A stretch of DNA of 20,256 bases from Selenomonadaceae bacterium (lineage in GTDB: Bacteria; Bacillota; Negativicutes; Selenomonadales; Selenomonadaceae): the NCBI GenBank assembly GCA_017484235.1, contig JAFUTM010000272.1, positions 1 through 20,256 of the forward strand, read 5' to 3'. Within the stretch, counting starts at the first letter, position 1. Each line of letters opens with the position of its first letter. Positions 14,882 through 20,256 of this stretch are shown here, in pieces. Under the pieces are notes generated by a model. That model was not told where the DNA came from. It saw nothing but the letters and a program-made list of their open reading frames with translations, and made no database searches. The position numbers and the translations under genes are program-made.

Positions 14882-15751
14882 ATGAGAGACGGATTTATAA
14901 ATATAAATAAAGCTAAAGATATGACCAGTCACGATGTGGTGAACATTGTAAGAAAAATTATGCAGACTAAAAAAGTTGGGCACGCTGGCACGCTGGATCC
15001 ATTCGCGACCGGCGTGCTGCCCGTTGCGGTTGGCAGGGCAACAAAGTTTGTTGACTACCTTGCCGACTGTGACAAGTCTTATCGTGCAGAAATTTTATTT
15101 GGCATTGAAACGGACACCGGCGATATAACTGGCAAAATAATTAATCGTGCAGATTTTACAATGCCATTAACTAAGACGATTGAAACTAATCTAAACTTAT
15201 TTATTGGTACAATTGAACAGGTTCCGCCTAAATATTCGGCGATAAAAATTAATGGACGCAAGGCGTATGAACTTGCTCGCAAAAATATAGAATTTACTTT
15301 GCCATCAAGAAGTGTTACTATCAATAATATATCAATAGTAAACGTGACGGATAATACTTTGACGATTGATGTCGACTGTTCAAAAGGCACGTACATACGT
15401 TCATTGGCAGTTGACATCGCAGCTAAAATGAATACTTCAGCCACTCTGAATAATCTGCAGCGCAGCAGAGTCGGCGATTTTTTTGTATCTGAAGCTGTGA
15501 CTCTCAATAAGTTACAGGAAGTCGGCGACAATTCAATTGTTGAGGTTGATGCTTGTCTTAAACATCTGCCAAAATTTAATCTGCCCGCGCATCGCGTTCG
15601 AGCTTTTTGCAATGGTTTATCCACTCGCGTTAATAAAAATTTAGCTGATGAATTGATTTTTCGCGTTTACGCTGATGATGAGTTTGTTGGTCTTGGTAAA
15701 GTCATTGACGGCGAAATTAAATCGGTTAAACTGTATAAAAAAGAGATGTAA
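14882..15751 (+). CDS. truB: tRNA pseudouridine-55 synthase TruB
   Basis: 289 residues. TruB converts U55 in the T-loop of tRNAs to pseudouridine. Seen: GFININKAKDMTSHDVVNIV (4-23); GHAGTLDPFATGVLPVAVG (33-51) with the catalytic Asp39; KSYRAEILFGIETDTGD; the QVPPKYSAIKINGRKAYELA block; and CSKGTYIRSLAVDIA. The C-terminal PUA-like domain is short. The start ATG at 14882 overlaps the region of the nrnA stop (one base between), with only a weak GGTGAAG upstream, so coupling is likely. It ends the conserved operon here; ribF, which often follows truB, is absent, and the damaged trehalose locus begins 29 nt later on the other strand. Confidence 0.96.
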   Translation: MRDGFININKAKDMTSHDVVNIVRKIMQTKKVGHAGTLDPFATGVLPVAVGRATKFVDYLADCDKSYRAEILFGIETDTGDITGKIINRADFTMPLTKTIETNLNLFIGTIEQVPPKYSAIKINGRKAYELARKNIEFTLPSRSVTINNISIVNVTDNTLTIDVDCSKGTYIRSLAVDIAAKMNTSATLNNLQRSRVGDFFVSEAVTLNKLQEVGDNSIVEVDACLKHLPKFNLPAHRVRAFCNGLSTRVNKNLADELIFRVYADDEFVGLGKVIDGEIKSVKLYKKEM

Positions 15752-15780
15752 TAGACTAAACTTTAAACATAATGTAGATG

Positions 15781-16512
15781 TCAACCTATAAACTTGTGAC
15801 GAGTGGCAGTATCTTCAAAACAGAAGTAATCTGGACGGTGACGAGATTCTGTATACTCAAATTGTATTCCGTCGCTGTTGAAAACGCGCCCACTGACAAC
15901 TACCAAACAATTATAATCTGAAAGCTCAAGATATTTTTTATCTTCATTGGTTGCAAGTTCAGCGGTCATAGTGCGTTTACTGGTCATAATTTTAATTTTA
16001 AGTTCATTTTCAAGATAATCATAAATAGATTTTTGAGCAATTTCCTCTGTCAAGTCGCGAGCGACGGATATGAGGAAATAATTTTTGTCTAAAATTAAAG
16101 CCTTATCATTGATATAACGAACTCGCCGCACGTCGTAGAGTTTATCACCGACTTTAAATCCTGTTCGAGTTGCCACTTCTTCATTGGCGATAATTTTTTC
16201 CAATTGTACAACTTTAGTGCTATAAGTAAAACCATTTCTGACAGCAGCTTCTTTGAAAGATTCGATACCGCCGATTTTAAAAATATTTCTTTCGACTGGC
16301 TCATAAATAACACGAACGCGGCTTCCTTGACGAACCTGCACATAGCCGTGATTTATCAGTTCAGCGAGTGCACGGCGAATAGGAGTTCTAGTGCAATCAT
16401 AAATTTTCATCAAATCGTGTTCAGAGGGTATCAAAGAGTTAAAAGCATATTCCTTAGTTTCAATTTTGTTTTTTTAATCAGCACATATTTTATCAAATTT
16501 ACTTTCCAGCAC
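15781..16512 (-). pseudogene. treR: TreR-type GntR/UTRA regulator, interrupted by an in-frame stop near its N-terminus
   Basis: The frame resembles B. subtilis TreR, the repressor of trehalose uptake that responds to trehalose-6-phosphate. The winged-helix domain holds AFNSLIPSEHDLMKIYDC and TRTPIRRALAELINHGYVQV. The UTRA domain holds ALILDKNYF, SIYDYLENEL and the closing EYTESRHRPDYFCFEDTA. Upstream of the longest open stretch (TTG at 16434) the same frame still encodes the expected start of the HTH: SKFDKICAD, then TAA at 16474-16476, then KNKIETKEYAF. A single base change, TTA (Leu) to TAA, explains it, since Leu-Lys is usual there. The original start is probably GTG at 16510-16512, inside the last codons of the endonuclease gene. 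The product would be 243 residues, the family length. A TTG restart at 16434 would lack the first helix of the DNA-binding domain. Confidence 0.75.
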
Positions 16513-17197
16513 AAAATTTCCAATGAAATCCACTTGCCGTGCGATTTGAATTTTTACAAGCAGTTGTAATTGTATTGTTAGTAATTTCAAAAAATTTGGC
16601 GGCAGCAGTTATTGATTCAAAAATTTTCCCCATTTCAATGCATTGTACAGGACGTTTAGTCGAAGATGAGACAGACATTTTTGCTTTCGTTGCCTCAGTT
16701 GCTTTTTTGCCTAAATTTGCTTTTCTCAATTTTTCTCGTGTTTCTTCAGATACTATGTGTCCTATTTTTGCAGCAGAAATTTTTCTCTTTGTTTCTTCAC
16801 TAAAAATTCTTCCTTTTAAAGTAGCGGAAATTTTTGCACGTTGTTCTGGAGTATTTCTGCGTCCTTTGCGTAACTCTGAAAGCTTTAAACTTAATTCCGG
16901 TGTTATGATATAACCAGTTGAACCTTTTCCACCGTCAGAGAGATTATAACCATTTGAATATTTACAATTCAGTTCTCTAATCCAAAAGATTTCGCGTTCA
17001 TTGAGTTCATCCAGAATATCACACTCTTCAATAACTTCAACAGAAAAGTTTTCAATACCATACTTTTTGATAGCACGATCAATATAGCAAGGACGACTAT
17101 TGCGCTGATGTTCTTTCATACGTTCTTCAAGTTCGCGTTGTGTTTGTCCAACATAAATTTTTCCATTGATTTTGTTTTTAATTTTGTAAATAATCAT
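16499..17197 (-). CDS. Free-standing GIY-YIG homing-type endonuclease with NUMOD3 repeats
   Basis: 232 residues. The GIY-YIG nuclease domain (1-90) shows IYKIKN (3-8), KIYVGQT (13-19), Arg26 in RELEERMKEHQ, AIKKYGIENF, and ELNEREIFWI with the metal-binding Glu near 67-69. From about 95 to 185 come repeated NUMOD3 DNA-binding units (KLSELRKGRR, AKISATLKGRIFSEETKRK, AKIGHIVSEETREKL, ANLGKKATEATKAKM). A C-terminal unit follows with VQCIEMGKIFESITAAAKFF and GFHWKF, typical of phage and intron homing endonucleases. The start is ATG at 17197 with GAGGGA upstream; the longer frame to 17323 runs through a hairpin and is rejected. It sits between two damaged trehalose genes: its last codons overlap the treR start and its leader abuts the treP breakpoint. 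No intron is visible around it. Confidence 0.88.
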   Translation of the reverse strand: MIIYKIKNKINGKIYVGQTQRELEERMKEHQRNSRPCYIDRAIKKYGIENFSVEVIEECDILDELNEREIFWIRELNCKYSNGYNLSDGGKGSTGYIITPELSLKLSELRKGRRNTPEQRAKISATLKGRIFSEETKRKISAAKIGHIVSEETREKLRKANLGKKATEATKAKMSVSSSTKRPVQCIEMGKIFESITAAAKFFEITNNTITTACKNSNRTASGFHWKFCAGK

Positions 17198-17254
17198 TTT
17201 ATATTCCCTCACTTTTGATTGACAAACACAGAGTAAAGCAATACAATAAAAATT

Positions 17255-17317
17255 AAAGACTTTGCTCCGTGCATTATTGAACTTCGACAATTTAATCTTA
17301 GCACAAGCAAAGTCTTT
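17255..17317 (-). repeat. Inverted repeat / large hairpin in the endonuclease leader
   Basis: AAAGACTTTGCT (17255-17266) and AGCAAAGTCTTT (17306-17317) are perfect 12-base reverse complements. GTGC (17269-17272) and GCAC (17301-17304) extend the stem across a small internal loop. On the minus strand it is followed by AATTTTTATTG, so it can act as an attenuator or terminator before the endonuclease. It also ends only 15 bases from the treP breakpoint, so it could mark the end of the inserted segment. Confidence 0.6.
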
Positions 17318-17332
17318 CTTCAATGGCTATAA

Positions 17333-18571
17333 AAAATTTTAACAGCATTGACTTTAGTATATCTTGAAAAATTCTTCCGCAGCATAGTTCCTCCAGTTGT
17401 TTCAATGATTGTTGTGCCGTTCTGCAGCTTAGTTTTAGCTGTTTGTGCGGCTCATTTTGTACTCGGTCCGATTGGCTGGAAGATTGGTTCTGCAATTTCA
17501 AGTGTAGTTTACAGCGGAATTACAGGCGACTTTAGAGTAGTATTCGGTGCAATTTTTGGTTTTGTCTATGCACCACTTGTTATTACAGGTTTGCATCATA
17601 TGACAAATGCAATCGACTTGCAATTAATTGCTGACTATCAAGGAACAATGCTCTGGCCGATGATTGCACTTTCAAATATTGCGCAAGGTTCGGCAGTTTT
17701 GGGAATGATTTATCTTCAAAGAAAAAGTGCGGCAGCGCAAGAAATTAACGTTCCTGCGTGGGTTTCCTGTTATTTGGGCGTCACTGAGCCTGCAATTTTC
17801 GGCGTAAATTTACCACGCTTATTTCCTTTGATTTGCGGAATGACGGGCAGTGCATGTGCTGCTATTGTTTGCGTATCTACGAGCACAACAGCTAATGCTA
17901 TCGGTGTTGGCGGAGTACCTGGCATTTTATCAATGCAGCCACAATACTTTGGCAGTTTCGCATTGGCTATGTTGGTTGCTATAGTTGTTCCTTTTATCTT
18001 AACCACTCTGGTTGGTAAAAAGAAAGGTATCGACAAAGAAGCTGAAGCGGCTCAAGCAAAAGCTGATGAAGAGGCGGCAGCGGAAATGGCTAACGCAGAA
18101 GCAGAAGCTAAACTTGAAAGTGAACACGAATTTAAGGCTTATCTTGACGGTGAAGTAATTGCGTTAAAAGATGTCGGTGACGGTGTATTTAGTGCCGGAA
18201 TGGTCGGCGAAGGCTTGGCGATTCGTCCTGCAAATGAAACGGTCTGCGCTCCTGTTTCGGGAAAAATCACTATGTTAATGGACGAATCAAAACACGCAGT
18301 TGGAATGACACTCAGTAATGGCGCTGAAATTTTGATTCATGTAGGCATCGACACCGTTTCAATGGGCGGTGAAGGTTTTGAATATCTGGTAAAGACTGGC
18401 GATGTTGTTAAAGCCGGTACTCCTCTGCTCAAATTTAGTAAAGCGGCAATTAAAAAAGCTGGTCATCCAGATACAGCGATATTTGTAATAACTAATCCAA
18501 ATGGCGTTTCCTTCAAATTCAATACGGGAATGCAGGGTAAAACTAACGAAACTATTATTGCGAGTTATTAA
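17333..18571 (+). pseudogene. treP: Trehalose PTS transporter, 5'-truncated (C-terminal half of IIC plus IIA)
   Basis: The intact protein would take up and phosphorylate trehalose (IIB-IIC plus a Glc-type IIA). The first 220 residues match the second half of TreB/TreP IIC: VVPFCSLVLAVCAAHFVLGP, IFGFVYAPLVITGLHH (69-84), ALSNIAQGSAVLG, YLGVTEPAIFGVNLP (142-156) and IGVGGVPGILSMQP. An Ala/Glu-rich linker (about 228-258) leads to an intact IIA domain (about 262-400) with the two active-site His at 316 (KHAVGM) and 331 (ILIHVGIDT). About 265 residues of a normal protein are missing: the whole IIB domain with its phosphorylated Cys and the first membrane half of IIC. The homology starts at about 17333, just after TAA at 17330-17332, and the first usable codon, TTG at 17348, has no ribosome site. 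Transport is therefore lost. The IIA part, if made at all, could still accept phosphate from HPr. Confidence 0.85.
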
Positions 18572-18572
18572 A

Positions 18573-19169
18573 ATGATGAATAATGAGAATCTTACACGTT
18601 GCGAATGGTGCCTCAATGACGAATTAATGATTAAATATCACGATACCGAATTTGGCGTGCCTACTCACGACGATTACAAGCAATTTGAACACTTGATGCT
18701 TGAATGTCTACAATGCGGCTTGAATTGGCAGTACGTTATAAGACGTCGAAATATTTTTAGAAGCTGCTTCGATAATTTCGATTTTGAAAAAGTTGCTCTG
18801 TATGATGAACAGGATATATTGCGAATTTTACATACAGAAGATATGCTTAAATCGCGGAGAAAAATTGAGGCCATTATCAATAACGCCAAAAGATTTATAG
18901 AAGTTCGTCGAGAGTTTGGCAGTTTTAGCGATTATATTTGGAGCTATGTTGATAATGTGCCTCGAACTTATAAATCTCACTGCAACGGAGACATTCCTGC
19001 GGAAAATGATTTATCACGGCGAATCGCTAAAGACCTAAAAGCACGCGGCTTTAAATATGTTGGAGCGGTGACGATTTATTCACATCTTCAAGGCGTTGGA
19101 ATAATCAATGACCATATGGAAAGTTGTTTTCGTTACAGTGAACTCGTGAAAAATACTGTATTTATATAA
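18573..19169 (+). CDS. tag: DNA-3-methyladenine glycosylase I
   Basis: About 198 residues. Tag removes 3-methyladenine from alkylated DNA, starting base-excision repair. Seen: LTRCEWCLNDELMIKYHDTEFGVP near the N-terminus in two parts, with the Cys and His that bind zinc in E. coli Tag; LMLECLQCGLNWQYVIRRR (about 38-56); the KIEAIINNAKRFIE helix; SDYIWSYVDNVP; and RGFKYVGAVTIYSHLQGVG, then NDHMESCF with the second His-Cys zinc pair. The start is ATG at 18573 or the adjacent ATG at 18576, one base after the treP stop; no clear ribosome site is present, so expression may depend on what reads through from treP. Now that treP is truncated, its supply of transcript may have changed. Confidence 0.93.
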   Translation: MMNNENLTRCEWCLNDELMIKYHDTEFGVPTHDDYKQFEHLMLECLQCGLNWQYVIRRRNIFRSCFDNFDFEKVALYDEQDILRILHTEDMLKSRRKIEAIINNAKRFIEVRREFGSFSDYIWSYVDNVPRTYKSHCNGDIPAENDLSRRIAKDLKARGFKYVGAVTIYSHLQGVGIINDHMESCFRYSELVKNTVFI

Positions 19170-19171
19170 AA

Positions 19172-19200
19172 TTGACGTGCAAAAGTAAGTGACATAAAAT
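19172..19200 (+). promoter_or_regulatory. Sigma70-type promoter for the HAD phosphatase gene
   Basis: TTGACG (19172-19177), a 17-base spacer and TAAAAT (19195-19200); each box is one base from consensus. The predicted transcript start, about 19207, is some 34 nt before the start codon at 19241, with GGAAG in between. Confidence 0.65.
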
Positions 19201-19240
19201 GTTGGACTATCAATGTGAGTAAAAAGGAAGATAGATTTTT

Positions 19241-20044
19241 ATGAAAAAGCTCATTTCGTTGGATATTGATGGCACTCTCTACACAAGCAAAAAAATTATC
19301 AGTTCTAAAACAAAGGCGGCATTGCTTCGTGCACAAGAGAACGGTTGCGCATTAGTTTTAGCTTCTGGTCGTCCGACGGCTGGTCTTATTCCGATTGCTG
19401 ATGAACTGGAAATGAGTAAACATCAAGGAATGTTGCTTTCATATAATGGCGGTGTCGTTGTTGATTGCGAAACTGGTAAGATAATTTACAGTAATGTTAT
19501 TCCAAATGAGCTTGCCAAAAGGTTTTTGAAACATCTTGAGAAATTTGATGTTAATCCGATTGTTGATGACGGAACTGCTATTTATACAACTGATCCGAAC
19601 AGTTTTCAAGTTCCATATGAAAGTCAATCGAATCATTTGAAAATCAAACGAATTGCAAATGTCCACGACGCTATTGATTTTAATCCAGCAAAAATTTTGA
19701 TAGCTGCTCCGGCTGAAATTTTGCAGCACGAAACGGAGTCAATCAGCGCACCATTTAAAACGGAGCTTAATTTTGTCTTATCAGCACCATTTTATCTTGA
19801 ATCGACACTGCCTGGTGTAAGTAAAGCTTCAGCACTCCAAAAAGCCTGCGAATCACTCAATATGACTTTAAATAATGTTATCGCATTTGGTGATGCACAA
19901 AACGACATTCCAATTTTAAAAATTGCAGGTCAATCTATCGCAATGGGTAACGCCATTGATGAACTGAAAAATATCGCAAATTATGTTACCAAAACTAACG
20001 ACGAAGACGGAATTGTTTATGCGCTGGAAAAAATTTTTAATTAG
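19241..20044 (+). CDS. Cof-type HAD-IIB sugar-phosphate or cofactor phosphatase
   Basis: 267 residues of the Cof subfamily of haloacid-dehalogenase-like phosphatases (subclass IIB cap). Seen: motif I SLDIDGTLYTS (6-16) with nucleophile Asp8 and general acid Asp10; motif II LVLASGRPTAGL (about 38-49); the cap region starting SYNGGVVVD; a conserved Lys of motif III near VSKASALQKACE; and motif IV IAFGDAQNDIPIL with AMGNA after it. Members dephosphorylate sugar phosphates, FMN or pyridoxal phosphate in the cytoplasm; the substrate cannot be assigned. The start ATG has GGAAG about ten bases upstream and its own promoter at 19172-19200. The stop codon overlaps the ribosome site of the next small frame. 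Confidence 0.93.
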   Translation: MKKLISLDIDGTLYTSKKIISSKTKAALLRAQENGCALVLASGRPTAGLIPIADELEMSKHQGMLLSYNGGVVVDCETGKIIYSNVIPNELAKRFLKHLEKFDVNPIVDDGTAIYTTDPNSFQVPYESQSNHLKIKRIANVHDAIDFNPAKILIAAPAEILQHETESISAPFKTELNFVLSAPFYLESTLPGVSKASALQKACESLNMTLNNVIAFGDAQNDIPILKIAGQSIAMGNAIDELKNIANYVTKTNDEDGIVYALEKIFN

Positions 20045-20055
20045 GAGTTTTGATG

Positions 20056-20124
20056 ATGAAAATTGATTTAACTTACGAACATACATCAGCCGCTCAAGGT
20101 TGGGACGGCAAAATTGACGAATAG
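20056..20124 (+). CDS. Tiny ORF (22 codons) with a good ribosome binding site
   Basis: AGGAG (20043-20047) precedes a double ATG (20053 and 20056); the frame reads MKIDLTYEHTSAAQGWDGKI, two more residues, then TAG. The stop overlaps the AGGAG of the next gene, so the spacing is exactly that of an operon member. I do not recognise it. It may be a real short peptide, a translational-coupling leader, or the remnant of a larger gene. There is no hydrophobic segment. Confidence 0.4.
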   Translation: MKIDLTYEHTSAAQGWDGKIDE

Positions 20125-20134
20125 GAGTGATTTT

Positions 20135-20256
20135 ATGAAAGTTGTGCCATACTCAACGAAATTTAAAAATATTTTTGTCGAGATGAATTTGAAATGGATT
20201 TCGGAAATGTTCACGGTTGAGGCGGAAGATATTTTTATTTTGGAAAATGTTGAGAA
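20135..20256 (+). CDS. GNAT-family acetyltransferase, N-terminal part only
   Basis: The frame is open from ATG at 20135 to the right edge (40 residues), with AGGAG seven bases upstream. The visible part, PYSTKFKNIFVEMNLKWI then SEMFTVEAEDIFILENVE, follows the pattern of the first strand and helices of many small GNAT acetyltransferases (F..LN..WI...F.VE..D...L.N.E). The acetyl-CoA loop lies beyond the edge, so the call rests on the opening pattern alone. It is probably in one transcript with the HAD gene. Confidence 0.55.
   Translation, partial: MKVVPYSTKFKNIFVEMNLKWISEMFTVEAEDIFILENVE

Noticed and set aside
15079..15624. A 181-codon open frame on the strand opposite truB
   Set aside because: It lies wholly inside the well-supported truB gene and has no recognisable domain; a shadow of codon use.
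17198..17323. Longer start for the GIY-YIG gene, 42 residues upstream
   Set aside because: The added segment runs through the inverted repeat, has no family similarity, and ATG at 17197 has a good ribosome site.
16499..18571. Group I intron or IS element carrying the endonuclease
   Set aside because: No transposase, no paired terminal repeats on both sides, and no intron core seen; only a free-standing endonuclease is supported.

Overview
The window looks like a chromosomal segment of a low-GC member of the Firmicutes. I lean towards Negativicutes, but that is inference from gene order and no rRNA is present to confirm it. Genes are tightly packed, mostly with clear AGGAGG-type ribosome binding sites and some TTG or GTG starts. 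I see no tRNA, rRNA or CRISPR array.

Left third (1-7010, all minus strand). A divergent promoter at 7025-7053 drives tlyA and nadK. These run without an obvious terminator into a UlaG-type metallo-lactonase, a GT2 glycosyltransferase, a YkgJ-type cysteine-cluster protein, an AAA+ ATPase, a hexapeptide acetyltransferase split by an 11-base C/G run, and two small proteins of unknown function. The accessory part (1-5210) mixes surface-sugar enzymes with an ATPase and small helical proteins, and it is the likeliest place for an undescribed module.

Centre (7011-15751, plus strand). This is the conserved translation and transcription operon: rimP, nusA, ylxR, ylxQ, infB, rbfA, then a secreted nucleoside hydrolase that is not part of the usual set, then nrnA and truB. 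A strong promoter (7120-7148) is followed by a leader of about 230 nt. The leader holds a 10-bp inverted repeat with arms about 95 nt apart and a compact hairpin just before the rimP ribosome binding site. A terminator-like hairpin follows rbfA. From rimP to the first part of infB the genes use AGA/ATA codons heavily; from mid-infB on they use CGT/ATT, a clear change of composition inside one gene.

Right third (15752-20256). This is a decayed trehalose-uptake locus. treR (minus) carries an in-frame stop near its start. treP (plus) has lost its IIB domain and the first half of IIC. A free-standing GIY-YIG/NUMOD3 endonuclease gene sits exactly between the two damaged 5' ends. Downstream on the plus strand come tag (3-methyladenine glycosylase I), a promoter, a Cof-type HAD phosphatase, a 22-codon ORF and the start of a GNAT acetyltransferase that runs off the edge.

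Most interesting: the mononucleotide on/off switch in the acetyltransferase, the endonuclease between the two broken trehalose genes, the codon-use break in infB, and a short motif (TTTR..EI.E) shared by the AAA+ ATPase tail and a neighbouring small membrane protein.
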